64,000 bases of DNA, from positions 992,001 to 1,056,000 of the forward strand of contig NZ_CP034951.1 of the NCBI RefSeq assembly GCF_004022485.1, written 5' to 3'. Within the stretch, counting starts at the first letter, position 1. Every line of letters starts with the position of its first letter. Below, in pieces: positions 27,151-35,971 of the stretch. Origin of the DNA: Aequorivita sp. H23M31 (GTDB taxonomy: Bacteria > Bacteroidota > Bacteroidia > Flavobacteriales > Flavobacteriaceae). A program made the translations under genes and the position numbers. The notes below the pieces were generated by a model. The model was not told the DNA's origin and did no database searches. It saw only the letters and a program-made list of their open reading frames with translations.

Positions 27151-29052
27151 ATGGAACAATTCATTGTATCAGCCCGAAAATATCGTCCTGCCGTATTTAA
27201 AGATGTCGTGGGGCAACAGGCTATTACCAACACTTTAGAAAATGCCATAAAAAACAATCATCTTGCCCAGGCCTTGCTTTTTACGGGACCGCGTGGAGTT
27301 GGGAAAACCACCTGTGCCAGAATTCTGGCAAAGGAAATAAATCAGGATGGCACCCAAAAGGAAGATGAGGACTTCGCATTCAACATTTTTGAACTTGATG
27401 CTGCATCCAATAATTCAGTAGATGATATTCGGAATTTAATTGATCAAGTGCGCATACCTCCTCAGGTTGGTAAATACAAGGTATATATTATAGATGAGGT
27501 GCACATGCTCTCAGCTGCTGCTTTCAATGCATTTTTGAAAACCTTGGAGGAACCGCCGAGACACGCCATTTTTATTTTGGCAACTACCGAAAAACATAAG
27601 ATAATCCCGACCATACTTTCACGCTGCCAGATTTTCGACTTTAGGAGAATTGGGGTTCGCGACATTAAAGAACACCTCGCAGAAGTTGCAAGATCGGAAG
27701 GAATTGAAGCAGAAGACGATGCCTTACATATAATTGCAGAAAAGGCTGATGGAGCTTTACGAGATGCACTTTCTATTTTTGACCGTGTCGTTAGTTTTGC
27801 CGGTAAACATCTTACTCGCGAAGCGGTAACTGAAAATCTCAATGTTCTGGATTATACTTGGTATTTCCAGATAACGGATTTACTATTGGAAAACAATATT
27901 CCACAGGTATTGATAACTTATAACGAAATTTTGTCAAAAGGATTTGATGGACACCATTTTGTAATGGGCCTAGCCTCCCATTTCCGAGATCTTTTGGTGG
28001 CTAGAAACCAGGAAACCATCGAGCTTCTTGAAGTTGGAGAACAGGTAAAAGCTATGTACCTGGAACAATCCCAGAAAACAAGTCAGCAGTTTTTGATAGA
28101 TGGGATTGGGATTGCCAATAGTTGCGATTTAAAATACAAATTAAGTCAAAACCAACGCTTGTTGGTTGAATTATGCCTGATGCAATTAGCTTCCTTGACT
28201 AATCAGGGCGAAAAAAAAAAGCTTGATTCCCGCTTAGTTGTAAATATTGCAGATAACCAAAACCCTTTTGTTCTTCCTCCCTCTCATTTTAGATCTCCAC
28301 AATCGGCTCCTAGAAATGAGATCAACAAAGGTCAACAAGTCACATCGGCAGGTAGCATGGTTCCCAAACCTATAAAAGAGGAAAAGATTGAACCAGAAAC
28401 CAATCGTGTAAGCGAACCAGAAGATAAAAGTTCCTCAAAAAACATTACGATAGAGAATAAGATTCCTAGCGAGATTTCAACCCCTAATAATCCTGAGGAA
28501 TCTAGGGAATCTCCTTCCTCAAAAAACAATAATTCTGAACCTCCAAATCAGAAAGTTATTGAGCGTCCGCAAATATTAGCGGAACGGAATGCCCGTAAAA
28601 TCTCAGCACTTTCTTTAAAGAGCATTAAGAAGAAACAACAACTAAAAGAAGAATTCATAGCAAGCCAACCGGAAATAGAAGATTTTCCAACGGAGGAATT
28701 TTCTGAAGAGGAAATGAAAACAGCTTGGCACTCATACGCAGAAGTAGTTCAAAAGGAAGGAAAATTTAACTTACTATCCCATCTTACAATGGGAGTTCCG
28801 AAGCTCGAGGGTTCTATAATTCATCTGGAATTTCCAAATCATACTATTAAAACGGAAGTGGAACGTGCTAAATTTGAACTACTTGAATTTTTACGTGAAA
28901 AACTTCAGAACTATGATATTGATCTGGATATAACTGTTAATGAAACGGAAGAAAAGAAATACGCCTATTCGCCAAGGGAAAAATTCGAGAAATTGAAAGA
29001 AAAGAATCCATTAATCGAAAAGTTGCGACAGGAATTCGATTTGGACATATAG
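27151..29052 (+). CDS. dnaX: DNA polymerase III subunit gamma/tau
   Basis: A 633-residue clamp-loader ATPase. The N-terminal AAA+ domain has G-P-R-G-V-G-K-T-T (Walker A), E-L-D-A-A-S-N-N-S-V-D-D, I-I-D-E-V-H-M-L-S (Walker B) and the sensor T-T-E-K-H-K-I. Helical and collar domains follow to about residue 360. A long polar, low-complexity linker (about 370-500) then leads to a C-terminal tau-like domain. The four zinc-binding cysteines normally found after Walker A are absent, which I recall as usual for flavobacteria. No programmed frameshift site was identified. It is preceded by repeat tracts rather than a recognisable promoter. Confidence 0.96.
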   Translation: MEQFIVSARKYRPAVFKDVVGQQAITNTLENAIKNNHLAQALLFTGPRGVGKTTCARILAKEINQDGTQKEDEDFAFNIFELDAASNNSVDDIRNLIDQVRIPPQVGKYKVYIIDEVHMLSAAAFNAFLKTLEEPPRHAIFILATTEKHKIIPTILSRCQIFDFRRIGVRDIKEHLAEVARSEGIEAEDDALHIIAEKADGALRDALSIFDRVVSFAGKHLTREAVTENLNVLDYTWYFQITDLLLENNIPQVLITYNEILSKGFDGHHFVMGLASHFRDLLVARNQETIELLEVGEQVKAMYLEQSQKTSQQFLIDGIGIANSCDLKYKLSQNQRLLVELCLMQLASLTNQGEKKKLDSRLVVNIADNQNPFVLPPSHFRSPQSAPRNEINKGQQVTSAGSMVPKPIKEEKIEPETNRVSEPEDKSSSKNITIENKIPSEISTPNNPEESRESPSSKNNNSEPPNQKVIERPQILAERNARKISALSLKSIKKKQQLKEEFIASQPEIEDFPTEEFSEEEMKTAWHSYAEVVQKEGKFNLLSHLTMGVPKLEGSIIHLEFPNHTIKTEVERAKFELLEFLREKLQNYDIDLDITVNETEEKKYAYSPREKFEKLKEKNPLIEKLRQEFDLDI

Positions 29053-29105
29053 ATAAGAAAGCTAAACTGATTTTTTGAAAATTCATAATTCATAATTAAA
29101 ATAAA

Positions 29106-29687
29106 ATGTTAGGTTTAAAACTTCCCACAGATCCACGGTGGGTGAATATTGTTGAGATGAATATTGAGGATATCCTCACAGATCACGCATGGTGCGAACA
29201 GAAAGCGGCTTCGACTGCCGTTTCCTTGATTGTTGGATTTCCGGAATATACCGATCTAATCCAGGAAATGATTGCATTAATTAAGGAAGAAATCAGCCAT
29301 TTTAAAATGGTTCATGATAAAATCCTGGAACGAGGATGGATTTTGGGCCGAGACCGAAAAGATGAATACGTTCTGCAAATTGTTCAGTTTTTTCCGAAAG
29401 GTGGAAGTAGAACCACCCAATTAGTACACAGATTATTATATGCAGCTCTTATTGAAGCCAGGAGCTGCGAACGATTTAGATTGCTTAGTGAAGAACTTGA
29501 AGATAAGGAACTTGCCGAATTTTACAGAAAGTTAATGATCAGTGAGGCAAACCATTACACTATGTTCCTCGGTTTTGCTCGGCAATATGGCAATCGTGAA
29601 GAAGTGGATAAAAAATGGAACGAACTGCTCACTTTTGAAGCGGAAATAATGAAAGATTTAGGAAAACATCATTCTATTCACGGGTAG
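29106..29687 (+). CDS. miaE: tRNA-(ms2io6A)-hydroxylase, MiaE-like diiron protein
   Basis: A 193-residue ferritin-like helical protein. Diiron ligand motifs are visible: an early E in the N-terminal helix, E-E-I-S-H-F (about residues 60-65), E-A-R-S-C-E-R-F and S-E-A-N-H-Y. MiaE hydroxylates the isopentenyl group of ms2i6A37 in tRNAs. Bacteroidota proteins of this size form a distinct branch of the family, so the tRNA substrate is inferred by homology. It lies 53 bases after dnaX on the same strand. Confidence 0.85.
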   Translation: MLGLKLPTDPRWVNIVEMNIEDILTDHAWCEQKAASTAVSLIVGFPEYTDLIQEMIALIKEEISHFKMVHDKILERGWILGRDRKDEYVLQIVQFFPKGGSRTTQLVHRLLYAALIEARSCERFRLLSEELEDKELAEFYRKLMISEANHYTMFLGFARQYGNREEVDKKWNELLTFEAEIMKDLGKHHSIHG

Positions 29688-29758
29688 TTGAATAGTTTTT
29701 TGTTTAAAGTGAAAATACAATTCGGAAACGAAAATAACCACTATTAAAAATTCCAGTA

Positions 29759-31066
29759 ATGAAAATTAGGCGTAGAAGAAAACTGGTTGCCTATTCAAAC
29801 CTTTTGGATCACCCCATCCGCTTCAACGCATTTGTTTTTAGTCGAATGTTTATTCTTTGGGCCGTATTAGGTCTTATTGGTGGAATAATCTCGGGTAGTT
29901 ATTGGGTTGTATTAATGCTCCTGACCGATTTCCTTGGCACTTGGCAAGGTTGGCTGGTCATCCCGGTAATGGCTATAAGTGGGCTTCTTGCGGGATTAAT
30001 AATTTATTTTATCGGGGATCCCGGCGAAATGGAATTAATGGTCAATAACATCCGTTTTAATAAAGGTAAGTTGGATCCAAAGAACAATCCCTCAATGATT
30101 CTTTCTTCCCTGCTCTGTATTTCTTCCGGTGGAAGTTTGGGACCGGAAGGACCTCTGGTACAGGTTACGGGATCTACGGGAACTTGGATGGGAAAGATTT
30201 TAAGGATCAAGGGTGAAGAATTGCGCTCGCTCAGTATTGCAGGTATGGCCTCCGGTTTTACCGCGCTTTTTGGAGCTCCATTGGGTGGGAGTCTATTTGC
30301 ATTGGAGATTCTCCATCACAAACATTCGGTTGAGTATTACAAGGCAATCATTCCTGCTTTGGTCGCAAGCGGGTTTAGTTATGTAGTATTTGCCATTATT
30401 GTTCAATTGGGTTTAGGACCAATGTGGAATCTTCCAGCCTATGAAATGGAAACGGTATTCGATTTTGGTTGGGCGGTATTATTTGGTGTAATCGCAACTT
30501 TTGTAGGTTGGGGATTTATCTTCTGCACTAAGTTTTTCAAGACTGTGTTTAAAAGAATAAAAACACCAATTTTTATCAAAACTTTTATTGGGGGAATCCT
30601 TTTGGGTACCATCGCATTTTACATTCCTATTACCCGGTATTTCAGTCATTTTGAAATCAATGATTTGTTAGAAGCAAATGGTACGGTCCAATTTTTGGCG
30701 GCCGTGCTTATTTTTAAAATTATCGCTATTGCCATTACGGTGACTTCTGGATGGCGCGGCGGATTTATAATTCCTCTGTTTTTTTGTGGAACCGCATTGG
30801 GACTTTTGGTTCACACTATTTTTCCTTCCATCAGTCTATCGTTGACTATTGTAAGCTGCATGGCCGCAATTAATGCCTGCGTGACACGTACGCCAATGAG
30901 TACTACTATTCTTTTGGCTACATTAACCGGGTTTACTTACTTTATTCCTATTCTTTTTGCGAGTTTAACAGGATACTTTCTTGCTCCCCGTATTCCATTT
31001 ATTGACGCTCAAATGGAAGAAAAAGAAAGAAGATTAATAAAAAGGAAGAAATTTTCTCGCTCATAA
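29759..31066 (+). CDS. ClC family chloride channel or chloride/proton antiporter
   Basis: A 435-residue polytopic membrane protein. The selectivity-filter signatures are present: G-S-L-G-P-E-G-P (about residues 123-130, the second Glu-Gly-Pro holding the gating glutamate) and S-G-W-R-G-G-F-I-I-P-L, with the closing region A-C-V-T-R-T-P. There are no C-terminal CBS domains; the protein ends in a basic tail. The N-terminus is basic (K-I-R-R-R-R-K). It would move chloride or fluoride-like anions across the inner membrane; ion preference and transport mode cannot be told. Confidence 0.9.
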   Translation: MKIRRRRKLVAYSNLLDHPIRFNAFVFSRMFILWAVLGLIGGIISGSYWVVLMLLTDFLGTWQGWLVIPVMAISGLLAGLIIYFIGDPGEMELMVNNIRFNKGKLDPKNNPSMILSSLLCISSGGSLGPEGPLVQVTGSTGTWMGKILRIKGEELRSLSIAGMASGFTALFGAPLGGSLFALEILHHKHSVEYYKAIIPALVASGFSYVVFAIIVQLGLGPMWNLPAYEMETVFDFGWAVLFGVIATFVGWGFIFCTKFFKTVFKRIKTPIFIKTFIGGILLGTIAFYIPITRYFSHFEINDLLEANGTVQFLAAVLIFKIIAIAITVTSGWRGGFIIPLFFCGTALGLLVHTIFPSISLSLTIVSCMAAINACVTRTPMSTTILLATLTGFTYFIPILFASLTGYFLAPRIPFIDAQMEEKERRLIKRKKFSRS

Positions 31067-31675
31067 ACATTACGACTTTCAATCAAGTACTCCTAGAAAG
31101 GAAATACATAATTTTATACACCCGGAGTTATCCCGACTATAAGGAAAGCTAGATTCCTAACTACTTTTACCAGACGCCCTAAAGGGAGCCTAAGTCCGGA
31201 AAATTCATAAAAACCACTGTTTGGATTTCTCCTCTTTAGGGGGACGTGGGTAAACTCCAATCCGGATTCTGCTAACTAAAAATGTTCGTTCCCAGACCCG
31301 TCAGGTAAGAAGAACGAACACATAGCTAACACTTAAAACAAAAATCTGTATAAAACGAATTATCAATTACATACTTTTTCAATAAATCTTTCTATTCCCA
31401 TATTCTGCAATAATCAAAGTTAAGCAGGCAATCCCGAGATTTTTCATACTATTTCACCAAATGCGAAGATTAGTTTGCAAAATGTTATTGTTTCAATCTA
31501 TCTACCGGTAAAAAATTGTTTTTAGGAATGTCAATTCTGAATATAAATTTCAATGCAATTTCCCTAAATTCATATAAAAAATTATGCGCATTTGGAAGCA
31601 CTAAATCCACATTTGGTAAAATAGCGCTATAGCCAAAAAGATGAATGCATAATTTTATCCCAAATATCTGGAAAG
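31067..31675. other. Intergenic region without a recognisable gene
   Basis: 609 bases between the ClC gene and the sensor kinase. No frame longer than a few dozen codons looks coding. It contains a 9-base perfect inverted repeat TGTTCGTTC / GAACGAACA (31283-31291 and 31312-31320) with a 20-base loop, and short GC-rich phrases around 31165-31260 unlike the AT-rich surroundings. It presumably holds the promoter of the two-component pair, but no clear -7 box was found. Confidence 0.5.
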
Positions 31676-34639
31676 ATGGATCTTTCGATTAAAAAATGTC
31701 AGGTGCTTTTTTTATGGATGGGCCATTTTTTGATGTTTTCTCAACAATATTTGCCCTCTGAAGGCTCTTCTCCTACCCTTGGGATACCATTATCAAATAT
31801 CATAAATTCGGTAAGTGCCCCTTCCGGATATTTATATGTCGCAGACCGAAAAGGAATCTTCAAGTACGATGGTTATCGAGCCATAAAACTCCAACCCCAA
31901 AAACAAGTTTGGTCATCGTTGTTAGTGGATGGAGATTATATTTTGTTTCAGGACATAGAAGGACTGAAAAAAATAAATACCGTAAACGACAACATCGAAT
32001 TAATTTTGAAAAATGAATTTACGGATGAAAATCCCAATAATGACCATTTTGATAATATTTTCGTGGATTCCAAGGGAAGAATTTGGAGTACTGATTTCAA
32101 TTATGTGAAATATTATTCTCCGAAAGATAATAAGCTTGCTACCCTTTTGATAAACTCCGAGAGCAAGAATCTGAGTAAATTTTCAATTTTTGAACCTATC
32201 CAAAATGAAATCTGGATCGCTTCAGAGTACGGCCTTTGCATTTGGAAGGAAGAAATAAACAAATTGCAGCGTCATTCAAACGAAGCACTAAGTAAACTGA
32301 AATTTTCATCCGCATATTTTTCCAAATCCTCAAACATACTACTTGCTACGGAAGACGGAAAGATAATTGAAATCAGCCCAAATGATAGTAAGATTCAATA
32401 TAGAAAAGCGCTTCCTGATAATGAAGTCCCAATAGGCTTTTTGTCATACAACAATAATGTTTTCATTTATACCCACAAAAAAATATTTCTAATTGGAAAG
32501 GAATCTTATGTCGAAATATTTGATTCTGGCAAAAGCAATATCTTCAATGTACATATTGATATTACCACAAACATCTTTTGGATATCAACCGATAAGGGTT
32601 TATTAGAGCTATCACCACGTAATCCAGGAATTGAAATTCTGGAGTTACCACTACCCGATTCAGAGGAAAAAAATATTATTTCGGTAGTAGAGGAATTGCC
32701 TGATAAACTCTGGATCTTAACCGATGACGGTGAAGTTTGGTCTTTGGAGGGGGATATTTGGAAACTCAGATTTAGAAAAAATGGTCTAAAATGTTATGTA
32801 TTAAATCTTGTAAATGACAAGATCGTTTTGTCCACACAAGACGGAATTCATATTTTTAGTGATAATGGTTTTCAAGAAATTCCTTTCAAAAACATTTCCC
32901 CTGGAGAGGTCATAAAAATTTTAGAAGTTGCACCACAAGAAATTTGGGTTGTCTTTGCCCATCAAAAAATCCAACGTTATTCATGGCCAGATATGGATCT
33001 CCTACCCGATCGTTTTACCAATCCAGAAACTTTCTGGAAAAATAATCAATGGAACGATATTTTGATGGATCGCGAAGGAATGATATGGTTGGCTGGCTGG
33101 ATGCCTAAAGGTTTTGGAATAAATCGTTATGATCCGGTTAAACATTATTTTACGGACATTTCCCATTACGGCTTTAATAACTCCAAATCTGATTTCGTCG
33201 GAGATTATTACAATAGAATTTCCTTGACAGACTCCTCAAACTTATTGTTCTCGGCATATGGGGGATTTAATGAGGTGGATGAAAATGGTAGAGTGCTCAA
33301 AAAAGTGGATATAAACCAATATCCTATTTCAGATAGCCATCTTGAAGGAATCTCATCAGACAAAAAGGGAAATGTATTCTTTGCCACTGCATCGGGATTA
33401 AATGTTTATCGGAGAGATTTGGATAAGGTGGTACAATTTCAAAATGTAGATGGTATTCCTGAAGAAACTCTTTTGAATGCTTTTACCACACTTAAGGACG
33501 GAAAATTTGCTATAGGAATTTCTAATGGAATTGTCATAATTGATCCTGACAAAATATTGGCAACCCAGCTCCAAAACAGGTTTGCTATTTCAGAAATAAA
33601 GATAGACGGAATATTGCAAAGTGAAATAAAGAGTGATATTGAACTTTCTAAAGACCAAACGGACCTGACAGTTTATTTTTCAAATTTATCATTTTTAGAT
33701 CCAAGCAAGGTAAGATATCAATATCGCTTTATTGACAGCAATAATTGGATTGATTTGGGGCACAATCCTGAACTTTCCATAAACCATATTTCTCCGGGAA
33801 TATACCATATTCAGGTTCGCTCAGAAGACAACCTCTTTAATATCCAAAAAAAAATATTGTCTCTTAGCATATTGGCGAATCCACCCTTTTTCAAATCCAA
33901 TCTCTTTTACTTTTTATTGCTGCTGTTGATCATAATCGTGGTGGTCCTCATCCAAAAATATCTAACTGCCCGAAAACACAAGGATGCAGCGTATCAGCAA
34001 AAAATAAAGGAAACCGAGATGCAGATGCTCCGCTCCCAGATGAACCCGCATTTTATGTTCAACACTTTGAATTCGATCAACAGCTATATCATTCAGAATA
34101 AAACGGAGGACGCCAGTGCTTATTTGACCACCTTTTCCAAATTGATGCGCAGCATTCTTCAGAATTCAAAAGAACAATGGATCACATTGGACAATGAACT
34201 TGAAACCCTCAGACTTTATATTGACCTTGAATCTGCGCGATTGGAGCATTCATTTTCTTATGAAATAAAGGTGGAAGAGGAAGTTGATCCAAACAGCATT
34301 CAAGTGCCTCCTTTAATCATTCAGCCTTTTGTAGAAAATGCCATTTGGCACGGCCTGCGCAACAAACGAGGAAAGGGAAATCTCAAAATCTCGGTATGGA
34401 AACCAAGTGAAAATGAATTGCAGATTTCCATTGAGGATAACGGAGTGGGCAGAGAGAGAAGTACACAACTAAAAACAAACCAGGTTTCCCACAAATCCTT
34501 CGGAATGGAAATAACCCTGGACCGACTGAAAATGCTGGATTCCGATAACAATATTGTCATTGAGGATCTATACGATTCAGATAAAAATCCTTTGGGAACC
34601 AAAATCATACTCACCATAAAAATTTCCGATCATGATTAA
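31676..34639 (+). CDS. Two-component sensor: beta-propeller, Y_Y_Y domain and LytS-type histidine kinase
   Basis: A 987-residue membrane sensor. An N-terminal signal-like hydrophobic stretch is followed by about 600 residues of propeller-type repeats (many W-x-x-T/S-D-x-G and I-W-x-A motifs), then a Y_Y_Y-type domain (Y-Q-Y-R-F-I-D, I-Q-V-R-S-E-D) to about residue 735. One membrane helix (about 742-763) follows, then a His_kinase domain with M-N-P-H-F-M-F-N-T-L-N-S (phosphoacceptor H792) and a HATPase domain with E-N-A-I-W-H-G. The periplasmic part probably binds a carbohydrate or other exported ligand. It overlaps the response-regulator gene by eight bases. Confidence 0.93.
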   Translation: MDLSIKKCQVLFLWMGHFLMFSQQYLPSEGSSPTLGIPLSNIINSVSAPSGYLYVADRKGIFKYDGYRAIKLQPQKQVWSSLLVDGDYILFQDIEGLKKINTVNDNIELILKNEFTDENPNNDHFDNIFVDSKGRIWSTDFNYVKYYSPKDNKLATLLINSESKNLSKFSIFEPIQNEIWIASEYGLCIWKEEINKLQRHSNEALSKLKFSSAYFSKSSNILLATEDGKIIEISPNDSKIQYRKALPDNEVPIGFLSYNNNVFIYTHKKIFLIGKESYVEIFDSGKSNIFNVHIDITTNIFWISTDKGLLELSPRNPGIEILELPLPDSEEKNIISVVEELPDKLWILTDDGEVWSLEGDIWKLRFRKNGLKCYVLNLVNDKIVLSTQDGIHIFSDNGFQEIPFKNISPGEVIKILEVAPQEIWVVFAHQKIQRYSWPDMDLLPDRFTNPETFWKNNQWNDILMDREGMIWLAGWMPKGFGINRYDPVKHYFTDISHYGFNNSKSDFVGDYYNRISLTDSSNLLFSAYGGFNEVDENGRVLKKVDINQYPISDSHLEGISSDKKGNVFFATASGLNVYRRDLDKVVQFQNVDGIPEETLLNAFTTLKDGKFAIGISNGIVIIDPDKILATQLQNRFAISEIKIDGILQSEIKSDIELSKDQTDLTVYFSNLSFLDPSKVRYQYRFIDSNNWIDLGHNPELSINHISPGIYHIQVRSEDNLFNIQKKILSLSILANPPFFKSNLFYFLLLLLIIIVVVLIQKYLTARKHKDAAYQQKIKETEMQMLRSQMNPHFMFNTLNSINSYIIQNKTEDASAYLTTFSKLMRSILQNSKEQWITLDNELETLRLYIDLESARLEHSFSYEIKVEEEVDPNSIQVPPLIIQPFVENAIWHGLRNKRGKGNLKISVWKPSENELQISIEDNGVGRERSTQLKTNQVSHKSFGMEITLDRLKMLDSDNNIVIEDLYDSDKNPLGTKIILTIKISDHD

Positions 34640-35372
34640 GCTCATTATAATTGACGACGAAAAGCACGCTTTGATAACCCTGGAGCATCTACTGGAAAAA
34701 TTTAAGGATGTGGAGGTTTTGGCCACGGTGCAGGAAAGTATCCATGCCAAGGAAATTATTGAAAAACTTAAACCCGACCTCATTCTGTTGGATATTGAAA
34801 TGCCCTTGCTCAATGGTTTTGATGTTTTGGAACAGTTTAAGGAAATCCATTTCAAGGTCATCTTTACCACGGCTTATGATCAATATGCCATCAAGGCGCT
34901 AAAGGTAAATGCGCTGGATTATATACTAAAACCCATAGATGCCAAGGAAATGCGGGAGGCTCTGGACAAATACAACAATAACCAAATATTTACCACCCAC
35001 GAGCAATTGGCAAATCTGGCAAAATTCAACATTGGCGAGATGTTGGATACGCTGGCTCTTTCCACAAGCAAGGGATTGTTGTTCATTAAGATCAAAGACA
35101 TCATGTATTTAACCGCAAGCAGCAGTTATACGTACGTGAAAATGGTTTCGGGAGAAACTCATCTGGTCAGCAAATCGCTTTCCAACTTTGAGGAGGTCCT
35201 CACGGATTATCCTTATTTCTTTAGACCGTTTAAATCCAACATTGTCAATCTTCACTTTGTAAAGCAATATATACGCGGTGAGGGCGGGGAGCTTATTATG
35301 CAGGACAATACCTCTATTGTTGTGAGCCGGACCAAGAAACAGGAGTTTTTGAATTTGTTTAAAAAAATTTAA
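34632..35372 (+). CDS. LytTR-family response regulator
   Basis: A 246-residue protein with an N-terminal receiver domain (I-I-D-D-E-K, phosphoacceptor Asp in L-L-D-I-E-M-P at about residue 54, T-T-A-Y and K-P-I conserved residues). A C-terminal LytTR DNA-binding domain follows (Y-L-T-A-S-S-S-Y-T, F-R-P-F-K-S-N-I-V-N). The eight-base overlap with the kinase gene makes them a cognate pair. Targets are unknown; the secreted peptidase and lipoprotein genes just downstream are plausible but unproven. Confidence 0.95.
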   Translation: MIKLIIIDDEKHALITLEHLLEKFKDVEVLATVQESIHAKEIIEKLKPDLILLDIEMPLLNGFDVLEQFKEIHFKVIFTTAYDQYAIKALKVNALDYILKPIDAKEMREALDKYNNNQIFTTHEQLANLAKFNIGEMLDTLALSTSKGLLFIKIKDIMYLTASSSYTYVKMVSGETHLVSKSLSNFEEVLTDYPYFFRPFKSNIVNLHFVKQYIRGEGGELIMQDNTSIVVSRTKKQEFLNLFKKI

Positions 35373-35632
35373 ACTTTATCTTCTTGGGAAAATATTTTTT
35401 AGACCTCCTTTCAAAATCTTTCCCACTTCATAAATCCAAACTTACAATTGGTATAATGGGAAAATACCTCAATACTCTTCATTAGTATCTTTAAACAATG
35501 TACGCCACCCTATTGCAACATTCCACGTTGAAAAGATAGAGTTTCACGTCCATAACCAATTTCATCGAATATCTCCTTTCGGAATGAAAACCAAGTATCT
35601 AAGCCTAAAATAGGACAATTAATTAACAACTC

Positions 35633-35911
35633 ATGAAAAAAAACCTCAATCCAGAACAGTTTAAATTAGGATGGTTACCAGACCTTCCCGATCCAAGGGA
35701 TTATTTATATGCTGCCCCTGTAAAAACCTTGCAGAATCTTCCCGCCATAGTTAATTTGTCTAAATCCTGTCCACCTGTATAAAACCAGGAGCACTTGGGA
35801 AGCTGTACGGCAAATGCTCTATCAGCCGCTTTCCATTTCTGCCGCATCAAGTAGAAAAGGTCAGAATTTCAGCCTTCCCGTCTATTTATATAACTTCAAT
35901 TATATAAAACT
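35633..35911 (+). pseudogene. Remnant of a papain-like (C1A) cysteine protease
   Basis: A frame from ATG 35633 reads like the pro-region and active-site start of a bacterial C1A protease: K-L-G-W-L-P-D-L-P-D-P-R-D-Y, then S-C-P-P-V, a TAA at 35780, N-Q-E-H-L-G-S-C-T-A-N-A (the catalytic Gln and Cys region), a TAG at 35852, then E-F-Q-P-S-R-L-F-I and a TAA at 35891. All stops are in the same frame. The rest of the enzyme, including the catalytic His and Asn, is missing; the next gene follows. The preceding 35373-35632 holds nothing recognisable. Confidence 0.75.
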
Positions 35912-35971
35912 CTAATGCAATCTTTTTCTCCTAAAATTGAAATTCCGTATAGACTAATAAAAATCGACAAC

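Noticed and set aside
27151-29052. Missing zinc cysteines in DnaX as a novelty.
   Set aside because: As far as I recall, flavobacterial DnaX proteins lack this cluster, so it is a lineage trait rather than a special feature of this genome.
35915-35971. An upstream extension of the prolyl oligopeptidase frame by 19 codons.
   Set aside because: It would place a polar segment before a textbook signal peptide; ATG 35972 is the better start.
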